A stretch of 64,000 nt of DNA from Lantana camara (lineage: Eukaryota > Streptophyta > Magnoliopsida > Lamiales > Verbenaceae). Position 1 is the first letter of the stretch; each line of letters starts with the position of its first letter. The notes below the pieces were generated by a model that worked only from the letters and a program-made list of their open reading frames with translations, did no database searches and was not told the origin of the DNA. Location of the stretch: contig CM074863.1 of assembly GCA_037501455.1 (NCBI GenBank), forward strand, positions 59,129,501 to 59,193,500, in the 5' to 3' direction. Of this stretch, positions 19,580 to 33,000 are shown one piece after another. A program made the position numbers and the translations under genes.

Positions 19580-21609
19580 GGCGTAGAAGAAGTTGGATTC
19601 GAGGAATTTCAATTTCGGATCGCGGGGACACATAAGTGGATACAAGAAAACTGTAAAGATCTAGAAGAATATAGGTTCAAGGGATCGTGATCTCGGAACA
19701 TGGAGATTTAAGAACTATGGGAAGCATCATCAACGATCGAACAATATTCAACCTTACGACTTATGCTTACAACCTCGAGATCAAAGGACAAGATGTCGTG
19801 CTAAAGACACCACTACGGTGACAGGTTCAATGCATTCATAGCATGTGCACCATGCATCGTAAATTAGTTATTTAAATCCTTATTATATGTGTTAGTTCTC
19901 TAACTATTAAATTATTGTTGCATATTTATTCGTTGAATTAGGTGTCTTGATGTTGCATTTCCTTATTTAAAATATCTATTACGTGCACCTAGCATTATAA
20001 CCCCACAAGCATCGTTTCAGTGTTTACGCTCTAGGTTGTCCTTCCCGTATGATGCTCTAATTATTATCCCAATTGAAGATCAACCGAATCGAGTCGAATA
20101 AGAACCTTTTGATAATAAGGTTGAGTCAGAAATAGAGATGGAATCTTTGAAAGAAAGAGGGGGTTAGAGTTGATTTAGGGGTGCATGGATTGAACAAGAT
20201 TAGAAATGGGGTTCTGAGAATTAGATAAGAAGTGAAGGGCAAAGGATTTGGATTGCTATCGTGATTAAAACTCCACCTAATGGGAATTGCTCGTCAAGGA
20301 ATCTGATGAAAGAAGGGTCGATGGAGTTTAAGATGTAAAGGTGGAAATTTTAAGGGGGATAGCATGACCAAGAAACAGAATTAAAGCTTCCAGCTATGCT
20401 TGAAGAATTATTTGGTAAGAATAACCAAAATGCAAGCCATGCAAGATATGGAAGCTTAATGATGGTGATTGGAAAGGAATAAGGAGGCCTTAACGATTAC
20501 ACCGTCAAGGTGAGAGCTAAGTCATTAAAATTCGAGTTGAAGATTACCACGAGGAGAATGAGAAGGAGTGTGGATAGCGCACGACATATAAACCTGACTC
20601 AGTTGTCATTCGTTCCTTCATATGGGCTTCGGAGGATATTAAGTTAAAGGAAATCGGAAAGTAATGATCGTTAAAGGACTTGGATTAAGCATCCAAGCTC
20701 ATTAAGAAAGTTTTATCTTAAATTAAGAGATTCAATGGAGCAGAACTCAATGCACAACTACTACCATGGATAAGAAATGAGAAAGGATCCACGAAAAGGT
20801 TGATCTAATGGTGGGAACGACCATGAGATGGAAATCGAACTTAGGGCCTTGGAAGTAGTTGATCTTGGATATGGTGAATTTGGACATTGACAAGGACAGA
20901 AGATTCAAACATGAATCATGGAAGGAACGCTCTGATGACATGTAGGATAAAGTAGAATTCGACTGGTTGAAAGAGTTAATCATGTCAAGAGAAGATGTAG
21001 AGGTTAAGGGTGAGGAGTTAGAGAAGGAAGGGAGCACTATTCCAGGAGATATTTGAATTCCAAGGAATCCGCTAAATTGAAGGAGGTAATCAAGGTGTAT
21101 GAGTCAAAGTAGGGCCAGCCGAGAGTTGTCTTCTCTTTAACCGAACACTCATAGTAAGGGCATTAAAGAGAAGTCAAGAGTCAAGCCAGCTTTTGGGTCA
21201 CATTATACAATTGGACCATGAATTTGTCAACTTCAAAATTTCTTGGCTATGGTGAACGGTACATAAAACATTCATGGCATATGTATACATGCAATTTAAT
21301 TTAATTGGTTTCTTAATGCTATATATATACCTTGCTAATTGATTATTTTCGTTGTACCTTGTTATGTTGTAATTGAGGTTTATTATATGTCCCTGTGTGA
21401 CCTACGTTATTATTCATTATTGTAATTCACGTTTTGAAACTTTTCCTCTTGGTATTTATTCTTTGATGTAATTTCTGCTTTTGAGATACGGGGTTCTCTC
21501 TTTGTTGCTTTTGAGAGACGGGGTCTCTTTGTTGTTCGAGAGACGGGGTTCTCTCCTTATTGCTTGCGAGGGGACGGGGTTTCCCATTAATTGTTTTTAG
21601 ACATGCAAT

Positions 21610-21627
21610 GAATCCGAGGACGGATTC
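21610..21627 (+). other. AGGA-loop hairpin before the PPT (element B)
   Basis: GAATCCGAGGACGGATTC: 7-bp stem GAATCCG/CGGATTC, loop AGGA. It is preceded by CAAT, so CAATGA is kept as at the gag-pol stop of element H, although B has no gag-pol. Confidence 0.88.
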
Positions 21628-21632
21628 TTTTT

Positions 21633-21644
21633 AAGGGGGAGAGA
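21633..21644 (+). other. Polypurine tract of element B
   Basis: AAGGGGGAGAGA, ending one base before the 3' LTR start TGTAAC at 21646. The same tract occurs in C and nearly so in H. Confidence 0.9.
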
Positions 21645-21645
21645 T

Positions 21646-23043
21646 TGTAACACCCTTATTTTTCATTTGTACGATTATGCCATATGGGTTTATAAATTGC
21701 GCAATTAAATTATTTAATTATGTGATTAATTATTTATGAGTGTTTTAAATATAAAATTTTAATATAAATTGTTATTAGTTTATTTTATTTTATTTTATAA
21801 TTTTATTTCGTTAATTAATTTATTTAATTGGTAATGAAGAATTAAAATTAATTACTCATGTTTTAATTATATTAATTAATTTAAAAATTTTAAATCGTTG
21901 ACTTGAGTTTTAATTTAAAAATAGAATTTAAATTTTTTTTATTTAATACATAATGTTATGAATTTGTTAATGTTTTGCGCATGAGTGTTTTATTCGTTCT
22001 TCGTTCTTATAGGAATTGAAATCGAAATTTTGTGAAAATCTAGTATGTCATAGATTTATGTGTTATGAACATGTCTATGTGCTCGTTTCATGTTTTCGGT
22101 CTCGTTTGACGTGGTAACGAATTTATTTTGAATTGTGGAACCAAATCGGGGGCTAACGGGCAATTAGCGCACCCTTGGTTCCGTATGTGACATCTTGGGC
22201 TCGGGAACTTGGATTCGAGTTCTGTCAACTTCGTTGAACTCGTATCGAAGATTTAGGTTTAATGAACCCAGCTTCATATTTGTCTAAACACGTTTCGACC
22301 TTCGAATTTTAACCGAAACTTGTGACGTCCACTTAAATAGCCACCCTCCACCATTTTAATCATAACTTGAACCATGGTTATCCAAATAAAGTGAAACTTG
22401 AACCCTAGTTCACCTAACTCACTCCCCTATAACCTCAAATCAGCCCTAAACCGAGATCACTCTAAGAAAGAAAGGAATTCAGTTGTAAACCTTGGAGAAA
22501 CCTTTCCCTTTCACGTCACTTTGCAACCAAGAGGGTAGTTGAGCTCATATCTTCATTTTTCTCCATCATCTTCAAGAGGTGAATTCATAATTGTGTTTGA
22601 CAGCATTATGTGGTCAATTTCATCCGTTAATTTCAGTTTTTAGCTTGGATTTGATATGGTTTGGGGCTAGATGATAAATAGTTGGATTTTCTTGGAAATT
22701 TTTGAACCTTTGCTTTCCTTAACTTATTTGAACACGGGCCCAGGAATTTAGTACATGTGGCTATCCGGGGAGGCATCGGACCGACGGGGATCCCATGTGC
22801 TAGTTCCACAATGAACTACGGCGAAACGGACCTCGTCAAGGAGTTTTTGACGAGGAAACGCTAACTGGGCTTTGAGGACTCATGAACCTCATAGCCACAT
22901 TGATATGATTAGGTGGCCGGGCCTTGCAATCCCGTCCACCACCCGGAGGAAAAAGGTGTAAGTGTTTATGATTATGAATATGCATGATATGATTATGATT
23001 ATGACTATGATTATGAACGAATATGTATGAATGTGAATGATCA
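21646..23043 (+). repeat. 3' LTR of element B, left part
   Basis: It starts TGTAACACCC and includes hairpins GCTAA/TTAGC (22152-22168) and GGAACTT-GGATTC-GAGTTCT (22204-22223). Relative to the 5' LTR it has a 1,600-bp deletion joined at 22729-22731 with TGA microhomology (5' LTR positions 4814-4816 and 6414-6416), removing the palindromes and exon-2-like segment. It is interrupted at 23043/23044 by array C, with GATCA at 23039-23043. Confidence 0.88.
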
Positions 23044-24732
23044 TGTAGCACCCGAGCGCAAGGTACCACATCCCCCGCATCGAGACCCGACCCGACTATG
23101 AAATGGACAATCCATACCCGAGCTAGATCACGACGAACGGGGACATACACACTCGCTAAGCTAGGCGGGAGCTAACTTTCGCTGCGCAAGAAACAATAAA
23201 ACAGAAATATCATGAATGTGGAAGCAATGTACATACATATATAACAAGATAAGCAAAGAGCAACGGGTTCAACTAACAAAGATACCTATCCCCGAAGATT
23301 CATACATAAACATTTCCAAATATACATTTTTGTAAGCTATCATGTGTACAAAATGCGTATGACTTTACTTAGACTTAAATACGAGACTTGACAGACTCAG
23401 AACCCCGCCTAGCACTCCAAACCTGCAAAAGAACTGAAACAAAGCCGGGTTAGTCTATAGGAGACCGGTGGGTATAAAATGGCATAATAACATAATACTG
23501 CAGAATTTAAACATCCACACATGCAAGCTATAATCCCGTACGAGGTTTTTAGAATATTTCCCAATTGGGTGAAAACAAAATAAAACAACGCTCGGGATTA
23601 CAACTATCAATTTAATTCAATCATTCAATCAGTCAAAACGTGAGCCCGGCGAGAGGGGTAAAATCTCCAACCTACACCTCGTGTGTGCAAAACTTCATTC
23701 ATTAGTGATCATGCGACAGTCATTTCATTCATTCGATCATTCAATCATTATCATTCATTTGTGCATAACAATTTCTCATTCTTCCTCCGGGTGGTGGACG
23801 CGCCGTTTAGGGTTGAAGTGTACCTTCCCGCCCCAACGATATTGTCCTCACTGGACAGGTTTTGTTCCTCCCTGCCGTGTACCGACCCTGGAGGACGCGT
23901 CTACCCAATCATTGACCAAAAGGGGTTACATGAATTCCCCAACTGGCACTCAGCTCCCTTTTCCCGCCAATCTCCTGGCGAGGTCCGGTACCGCCGTAAC
24001 AATGTGGTGGGACTAGTACAAGGGATCAGCGTCGGCCCTTGCCTCCCCGGATAGCCACATGCACTAAGTCCCTGGGCCCATGCAATCAATCATGTCCTCG
24101 CCAAAACAATCGATAAGTGTTCACAAAAGATAAAGGTTTAACAATCAAAATCATAGACTCCTTGAAAACGACTCGATATATATATATTACCTTTGGCTTG
24201 AAATATACATATTCGATTATATCGGGTCGGTTTTACCTAATAGAAGAGAAACCTACCTGTACACCTCTTACCAAACAATACCAAGAAGAAAAGGAGACTC
24301 GCAAGTGTCCTATGAACCCGGCATCTCCGCCCTGGAGAAAACTGTACAAAAGACAACATAACGTTTTCGTGAGACTCAAGATTCTAAATGAACCATATAT
24401 GACGCACGGCAATGTGTGATCATGATAAGAAGGTATAAAAGATAAGATTATGCCATGAAAATGTTCATGTGCACTATTAAGGGATTTAAATCATACAAAC
24501 AAGCCATTCAATCATTAGTTCACTTCCATTCAAGTTCATAAATTCACATTTCCAACCAATTCAATTTAAGACTTTCAATTAGGAGCATAGCACGTATTAA
24601 AATTGTATTGACAATTAGAAAATAGACAATTAAATACTTTTAATTCAATGTCGGAAATTAAATAAAACATGAAATAGGTAACAATTTAATTTCCATAATT
24701 TAATTAAATCAATTAATATATAATATTTACTA

Positions 24733-24735
<3 letters not shown>

Positions 24736-24785
<50 letters not shown>
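24736..24785. repeat. (AT)n microsatellite in LTR C1
   Basis: About 50 bp of AT. LTR C2 has only about 14 bp here and C3 about 40 bp, so length varies among copies. Confidence 0.92.
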
Positions 24786-24789
<4 letters not shown>

Positions 24790-25268
24790 GTACATTATCA
24801 TGCATCAAACACACTAAATTACATGCATGCAAAAAGGTGATAATTTAATTATGCATGCAAATATTACAAATATTTAAGATGCATGCATTAACATGCAAAT
24901 CCATGCATATTATAATCAAATGCATGCAAATTATTCAAGATATCAACACATACAATTATTACCCATGCATGCAATTCATGCAATTACTTGATATATATAT
25001 ATATATATACACGTATATTGCATGCAAATTAGAATAATTACCCATATGCATGCATTAACACCTAAATATATAATTACATATATATACACGTAACACACAA
25101 ATCATGCATGAACAACATATATTATATAAACATTTTCATGCATAGCATATGTTATATAATTACATGCATGCATATGTTATACACACACACACAGATCATA
25201 TGTATATACATATATCTACACACACATACAACAATAAGGGAAAGCGGCAATTAATCTGCATAGAGGAG

Positions 25269-25316
25269 GTACCCGGCCGGGTACTTTCATGTATGAAAAT
25301 CTCCCCGGCCGGGGAG
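25269..25316 (-). repeat. Palindrome pair in LTR C1
   Basis: GTACCCGGCCGGGTAC (25269-25284) and CTCCCCGGCCGGGGAG (25301-25316), two perfect 16-bp palindromes. LTR C3 keeps both (39260-39275, 39292-39307). LTR C2 has one change in each (32274-32289, 32306-32321). Confidence 0.92.
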
Positions 25317-26910
25317 TTGGATTACAGAAGCGCAGCAGCAACCTAAACAAAGAAATCCCCTGTTTCTTGGCACTAATTTACAGCAGAAGGTAGCAGGCAT
25401 TCAAGCGACTAAACTCAGCAGCAAAACAGTTCACTTACTCCTACAAATCGACTGAAAATGGATAGCAACTAAACGATGAAAAGAACAGCGATTGACAGCA
25501 GCAAACATCAACAATTTACAGCCAAGAACAGAGCAAAAACGGGAACAAAACAGAGCAGAAGCTCTCTCACAACAAGTCCAATCAACCAAGCAACATACAA
25601 GGCGGAAAAGAGCAGCAATTGACAGCAAATTACAGTCCTAAATGCAGCAGCAGCAGCTCCTACTAAGAGCAGTTCATTTCATGCATAAACCTTCAAGTTT
25701 CATGAAGTTCAACAATGTTGGGATCACATACATTGAACATACATCAAATTCAAGTTCAAATATACATACTAGGAGCTGAAGTGGTCAGATTTCACGCCCA
25801 ATTTCTCAAGAAAACAGGATCTAAATCATGAATTCAATAATAGAGTCAAAACCTAACTATTTCCTCATCTCTTCAAAATCCCATGCTCACATGCTCAAAA
25901 TTGGGGATGCATAGATTAAAATGACACATATTGAATGTATATCACAACCCTAAACTCACCTTGATGATTGGATGGAAGATGGAAGAGATTTGAGCTCCAA
26001 AATCTCCAAGGTTTGCAAGGTTACGGGATTTTCTGGAGAGCAGAATGTTTTGGCTGAGTTTTCTTTATGTGTGAGGGTTGGTTCGGTTAAGGCTGATCGG
26101 GGGCTATTAGAGTGTTGAGTTAGGGTTCCATAAGCTCAAACCATGGTTAATTTGGTCAAGATTTGAATAAGTTATGGCTCTTTTAATAAAATGTGGCAGT
26201 TTAGGCGTCCATGTCATGTTTCGGTTGAATTTCGGGGATCCAAATGACTTTGGAAAAATATAAGGCTAAGTTCACTAAACTCAAATTTTCGTTGCAAGTT
26301 CATCGAAGTTGACGGAACTCGAATCCGAGTTCCCGAGCTCAAGATATCACATACGGAACCAAGAGTGCGCTAATTGCTTGTTAGCCCCCGATTTGGTTCC
26401 ACAAATCAAATTAAATTCGTTAACACGTCAAATGAATTCGAAAACATAAACCGAGTAAGTAGGCACGTTCATAACACATATATTTACGACATGCTACGTT
26501 TCCACGACATTTCGATACCATTTCATATAAGAACGATGCATAATTAGACCACCATGCACATAACCTCAAATAATTTCATGCATAATAAAATTTAAAGCTA
26601 AATAAATTAAACTCCATACTTAAATAAAATTCAAGTCAACGGAATTATATAAATTAATTCAGCTAATTAATGTTATGGTTTAATTAACACGAAACGCTTA
26701 ATTAACAATTAATTCACTTAATTAACGAAATAAAACATTAAGTAAAACAAAATAAATGAAATAATAACAATTTATAATAAAATTAAATATTTAAAACACT
26801 TATAACCAATTAATCACATAATTAAATAATTTAATTGCACAATTTATAAACAAATACGACACATTAGTATAAATGAAAAACCGGGGCGTTACAATCTCTC
26901 CCCCTTAAAA

Positions 26911-26928
26911 GAATCCGTCCTCGGATTC
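26911..26928 (-). other. AGGA-loop hairpin before the PPT (array C, interior 1)
   Basis: Minus strand GAATCCGAGGACGGATTC, identical to B and H, followed by TTTTAAGGGGGAGAGAT and the LTR. Confidence 0.88.
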
Positions 26929-29900
26929 ACTGCACGGCTAAAACAACTAGTGAGAGATTCCCCATCTCTCGCAAGCAACAAGGAGAGAGCCCTGTCTCTC
27001 GAACAAAGATAAGAGAATCCCCATCTCTTACAAGCAACGAGAGCACCCCGTCTCTCAAACAAAAATAAGGCAAGGAAGTCTCCAATACTCCTAAGCAACA
27101 CACTCGAAACCATAATTAAAAATCACATAAGACATCTCAAAGCGGTAATAGATATCATCCACGTTGATTATCAAATACTCCAAGTAATACGACATGATAA
27201 GAAATCAAATCACTTAATATAAAAAAAATTTATTCAAGCTAAATTTGCAAGGATGCATGTGTCATAGATGCTATAAGTATCGTTCACCGTAGTGGCAAAA
27301 TTTAGAATTGTGAGTTGTCGTTGTCCAGTGTATGATCTGTCCTGAAGATAAGCTTAGTCCTCAGTTTGCCTTGAACCTCTTCAGGGTACCCCGGTGAAGC
27401 AATTGATGAATCCTTTAAGGATTATACTCTTTATTCCCTTCTGACTTGTACTATCTCCAGTCTTCTTTGATCCTTCACCATTTCCCATAATCTTCATTCG
27501 AACAACCAATTCTTTTTAATTAACCGAGCTTGACCTCCCCGAATACCCTTAAATCGTCCGTCCCCGGAATTGGATCTATCGCTAATTCCTTACCCAAATC
27601 AAAACCTAACATACCATTAAAAATAACTACTCTTGGGTTGCTTGAAATTTCGTTCAGGACCTTAATATATCATCCAAATCTTTCCTTATTCTTCCATTCG
27701 ATTGACCCCTACTATTCCTTAATCGAAGATAGGATGTTCTTGATGATTCTTGAAGTTTGATTTAAATCGTCTAAATGTTATCCTTACCGGTTTGTCGCTT
27801 CTAAAATCTCTTTCCAAACTCTTTGTACCAACTTTATTGACAGCATCCTTTTTTTTTTTTTTTTTTTTGATAACTCGAATCGGTTCCGTCTTGACAACTC
27901 AGCTTAGGAGTTTCCCAAACTCTTTCATAACTCCCTTATCTTCAAATCAACTTACATACTTAGAACAATTCAACGAGCTATCTTCTCTATTCCCCGTGAA
28001 ATTCTCCAATCCAAATTTAGGGCCTTAGCTCTCATTGTAATGGTTAACCTTAAAGTCGTCTTATTCATCTCCGCTCACCACCATAACATTCCCGGATCTT
28101 TCCAAATTGCCTTTCCGTTAACTCTATTAATTATTTCTTTGACCCCGACCTCGAAATTCAATTTTCCTCTTGGTCCTACTCTCCCCCTTAAATTTTCTGC
28201 CCTTACATCTCAAATTCCATCAATCCTTCTTTTATCGAAATTCTTGATGAATAATTTCCATTAAGGAAGATTTTAATCAAAATGGCAACCCGAACGTTTT
28301 GCCTTTCAACTTCCCTTCGAAATCACTTACTGCCCGAAACTCCTTTACTATTCTTGTCCAATTCGAAAATCTTGAAGCCAACTCCAGTCTCACTTCGCTT
28401 TCGGAATTCCCGTTTCTATCAATCTATCCCTTACTTGAAATTCTTTATTTCTCCAAGGTCATCTTCCTTATAATTCGGATGTAGGTCAGTTGAAATGATA
28501 CTTGATAAGTGAGATGAAAGAATTTCCTATCAATTAAACATTAGGATGCATGTCGGGTTAAAATGACAATGCATGTGGCACACTAATGCTAATTAAGTAT
28601 GCAGCACATTAGCAACAAAATTAATAAAAATGTGCGCACGTACATAAGTAAAGACAAATAAATAATTTGATGCGGAGTATGATGCACGTGTTATGAATGC
28701 TTTGGAACCTGGCACCAATATAGTAAGTTGTTAACTCGGTAGCTTCTCCTCGTTTCTCCAAATCCCGGAGTTACTTTGACTTGCTGCTTATTACTTGCCT
28801 TTCCCACGATCTTCAAGATCTCCAAGAATTCTTGTGCCTCAACTTGTACCCTCCACCGTCCGGAATTGAAATTTCGCGATCCCTAACTTCCTTTGCATCC
28901 ATGAAACTAGCATCAAAACTTCTCCCCGGAATCGCCATTCAATAATGCCCAACTCACTTATAGAATTACCCCGACGGTATTTCCGAATCCTACTTCAAGT
29001 CGTCACCTTGATCAAGATCCCTTTGTTTATCCTTTACGAGTTTAGATTGGGGAGTACTTGCTTTCCAATTGCTCCCACTTGCGTGTATGTTTTCCTTCCA
29101 AAATGCTTTTGCCTTTCTTTACCGTTTCCATTCGTTGCTCCAAATTTCACCAATTCACCTCACAACATGACAATTCAGCTTGGATTGGGAAAACGAACTC
29201 AAATCTTGCTCGTAGTATTATCACCTTCCATGGACTTGTATTTTCCCCGCTACTTGGCTCCATCCAATCCCTTCCCGACTTGCTTTCCCATCTTAGTTGA
29301 AATTTAGGGCTCCCAGACTCACTTCTTCTCGATCTTGACCTCAATAACCTCTTTTCTAACTAATGGGTTTTATTTAAAAGTTCCTCTTTGATGACTCTTG
29401 ATACTGAATTCCCGCTGAAGGTGTTTTAACTTGAATTGTCACAATCCTCGCTGTCTCTTCCATAATCCGAACTCTGAGTCAAAGTACCTTCAAGGTTTGT
29501 TCACTCCAATCCCTAATTCAAATGACCCCGTTAAATCCAATTATGACATCCAATGTAAAAGAGCTGCATATATCAATCTTCGGAGTCATAAATATTCCCC
29601 AATCCACTCCTATTCCATCAAATGTCCCTCTATATTCGCATCTCTAAAGTCGAATCTCCATCTATACTCCTAACCCTTGAACTCTAACTCTATCCATAAA
29701 GACCACGCCTCTTAAATTCTCTATATCCTTACCCCGGTGCATCCCTCCCATCTTCCATGCCTCAGAAAGAACTTGCAATAGGGCATTGTTGGCATGATGT
29801 TTGGCCGTGGTTTGATAGTACCTTCATAACCTGTAATTCATAACTTCTTTCCAGGGTACATGCGTGCGATAAATGTATGCTCATGGCACGTATTTAACAC

Positions 29901-30067
29901 GAAAAGCACTGATCCAATGCAGGAATGCAACACTTAAGTCACAAATTTTAAAGAGGAAAGCAATTCATACTCAAGATCAATGCAATGCACACATCATCAC
30001 GTAGTTCCTAAGCCGTACGACCTAAACTGACTCAATCACGACCCGAGAACACCGATTTTGCAACCGG

Positions 30068-30079
30068 GCTCTGATACCA
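30068..30079 (-). other. Primer-binding site, array C interior 1
   Basis: Minus strand TGGTATCAGAGC, eight bases inside LTR C2; matches initiator tRNA-Met. Confidence 0.93.
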
Positions 30080-30087
30080 CTTAAGGA

Positions 30088-33000
30088 TGTAGCACCCTAG
30101 CGCAAGGTACCACATCCCCCGCACCGAGACTCGACCCGAATATGAAATGGACAATCCATACCCCGAGCTAGATCACGGCGAACGGGGATATACACACTCG
30201 CTAAGCTAGGCGGGAGCTAACTTTCGCTGCGCAAGAAACAATAAAACAGAATTATCATGAATGTGGAAGCAATACACATATATATATAACAAGATAAGCA
30301 AAGAGCAACGGGTTCAACTAACAAAGATACCTAGCCCCGAAGATTCTTACATAAACATTTCCAAATATATATTTTTGTAAGCTGTCATGTGTACAAAATG
30401 CGTATGACTTGACTTAGACTTAAATATGAGACTTGACAGACTCAGAACCCCGCCTAGCACTCCAAACCTGCAAAAGAACTGAAACAAAGCCGGGTTCAGT
30501 CTATAGGAGACTGGTGGGTATAAAATGGCATAATATAATACTGCAGAATTTAAACATCCACACATGCAAGATATAATCCCGTACGAGGTTTTCAGAATAT
30601 TTCCCAAGTGGGTGAAAACAAAATAAAACAACGCTCGGGATTACAACTATCAATTTAATTCAATCATTCAATCAGTCAAAACGTGAGCCCGGCGAGGGGG
30701 GTAAAATCTCCAACCTACACCTCGTGTGTGCAAAACTTCACTCATTAGTGATCATGCGATAGTCATTTCATTCATTCGATCATTCAATCATTATCATTCA
30801 TTTGTGCATAACAATTTCTCCTTCTTCCTCCGGGTGGTGGACGCGCCGTTTAGGGTTGAAGTGTACCTTCCCGCCCCAACGATATTGTCCTCACTGGACA
30901 GGTTTTGTTCCTCCCTGCCGTGTACCGACCCAGGAGGACGCGTCTACCCAATCATTGACCAAAAGGGGTTATATGAATTCCCCAATTGGCACTCAGCTCC
31001 TTTTCCCCGCCAATCTCCTGGCGAGGTCCGGTACCGCCGTAACAATGTGGTGGGACTAGTACAAGGGATCACCGTCGGCCCTTGCCTCCCCGGATAGCCA
31101 CATGCACTAAGTCCTTGGGCCCATGCAATCAATCATGTCCTCGCCAAAACAATCGATAAGTGTTCATAAAAGATAAAGGTTTAACAATCAAAATCATAGA
31201 CTCCTTGAAAACGACTCGATATATATATATTACCTTTGGCTTGAAATATACATATTCGATTATATCGGGTCGGTTTTACCTAATAGAAGAGAAACCCACC
31301 TGTACACCTCTTACCAAACAATACCAAGAAGAAAAGGAGACTCACAAGTGTCCTATGAACCCGGCATCTCCGCCCTGGAGAAAACTGTGCAAAAGACAAC
31401 ATAACGTGTTCGTGAGATTCAAGATTCTAAATGAACCATATATGACGCACGGCAATGTGTGATCATGATAAGAAGGTATAAAAGATAAGATTATGCCATG
31501 AAAATGTTCATGTGCACTATTAAGCGATTTAAATCATACAAACAAGCCATTCAATCATTCGTTCACTTCCATTGAAGTTCATAAATTCACATTTCCAACC
31601 AATTCAATTTAAGACTTTCAATTAGGAGCATAACACGTATTAAAATTGTATTGACAATTAGAAAATAGACAATTAAATACTTTTAATTCAATGTCGGAAA
31701 TTAAATAAAACATGAAATAGGTAACAATTTAATTTCCATAATTTAATTAAATCAATTAATATATAATATTTACTAAACATATATATATATGTACGTATAT
31801 TATCATGCATCAAGCACACTAAATTACATGCATGCAAAAAGGTGATAATTTAATTATACATGCAAATATTACACATATTTAAGATGCATGCATTAACATG
31901 CAAATCCATGCATATTATAATCAAATGCATGCAAATTATTCAAGATATCAATACATACAATTATTACCCATGCATGCAATTCATGAAATTACTTGATATA
32001 TATATATATATATACACATATATTGCATGCAAATTAGAATAATTACCCATATGCATGCATTAACACCTAAATATATAATTACATATATATACACGTAACA
32101 CCCAAATCATGCATGAACAACATATATTATATAAACATTTTCATGCATAGCATATGTAATATAATTACATGCATGCATACGTTATACACACACACACAGA
32201 TCATATATATATACATATATCTACACACACATACAACAATAAGGGAAAGCGGCAATTAATCTGCATAAAGGAGGTACCCGACCGGGTACTTTCACGTATG
32301 AAAATCTCCCCGGCCGGGGATTTGGATTACAGAAGCGCAGCAGCAACCTAAACAAAGAAATCCCCTGTTTCTTGGCACTAATTTACAGCAGAAGGTAGCA
32401 GGCATTCAAGCGACTAAACTCAACAGCAAAACAGTTCACTTACTCCTACAAATCGACTGAAAATGGACAGCAACTAAGCGAGGAAAAGAGCAGCGATTGA
32501 TAGCAGCAAACATCAACAATTTACAGCCAAGAACAGAGCAAAAACGGGAACAAAATAGAGCAGAAGCTCTCTCACAACAAGTCCAATCAACCAAGCAACA
32601 TACAAGGCGGAAAAGTGCAGCAATTGACAGCAAATTACAGTCCTAAATGCAGCAGCAGCAGCTCCTACTAAGAGCAGTTCATTTCATGCATAAACCTTCA
32701 AGTTTCATGAAGTTCAACAATGGTGGGATCACATACATTGAACATACATCAAATTCAAGTTCAAATATACATACTAGGAGCTGAAGTGGTCAGATTTCAC
32801 GCCCAATTTCTCAAGAAAACAGGATCTAAATCATGAATTCAATAATAGAGTCAAAACCTAACTATTTCCTCATCTCTTCAAAATCCCATGCTCACATGCT
32901 CAAAATTGGGGATGCATAGATTAAAATGACACATATTGAATCTATATCACAACCCTAAACTCACCTTGATGATTGGATGGAAGATGGAAGAGATTTGAGC

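Larger units (their letters stand above)
19580..21645 (+). mobile_element. Interior of element B, right segment (non-coding)
   Basis: It begins with the second GGCGT copy and continues the B interior. It is AG-rich with stops in every frame and no recognisable gag-pol motif. A run of diverged GAGACGGGGTTCTCTC-like units (about 21480-21590) has a counterpart in the C interiors (26940-27060, opposite strand). It ends with a hairpin and PPT. Confidence 0.8.
23044..26893 (-). repeat. LTR C1 (3' terminal LTR of array C)
   Basis: On the minus strand it starts TGTAACGCCCCGG at 26893 and ends GGGTGCTACA at 23044. Hairpins GGAACTC-GGATTC-GAGTTCC (26314-26333) and GCTAA/TTAGC (26369-26385) lie near the start. 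Donor AAG|GTGAGT at 25960/25959, exon-2-like segment 24257-24341, acceptor TTTTGCAG|GT at 23422. Inverted-pair arms are near 23404-23413 and 23159-23169. The plus-strand 123-codon ORF at 23683-24054 is antisense and is not considered a gene. Confidence 0.93.
26894..30087 (-). mobile_element. Interior 1 of array C (non-coding)
   Basis: On the minus strand: PBS (30079-30068), about 3.1 kb without a long ORF, hairpin GAATCCGAGGACGGATTC (26928-26911) and PPT (26908-26895). Repeated ACGGGG/CTCTC motifs occur at 26940-27060, a T run at 27849-27868. The longest ORF is a 120-codon antisense one at 28945-29307 with no family resemblance I recognise. It is homologous to the interior of element B. Confidence 0.88.

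Noticed and set aside
23683..24054. 123-codon ORF repeated at 30726-31097 and 37730-38101
   Set aside because: It recurs only because the three C LTRs are recent copies of one another. It is antisense to the LTR and shows no domain.
28945..29307. 120-codon ORF antisense in C interior 1
   Set aside because: Interior 2 has a frameshifted, shorter version, and the composition resembles non-coding sequence.
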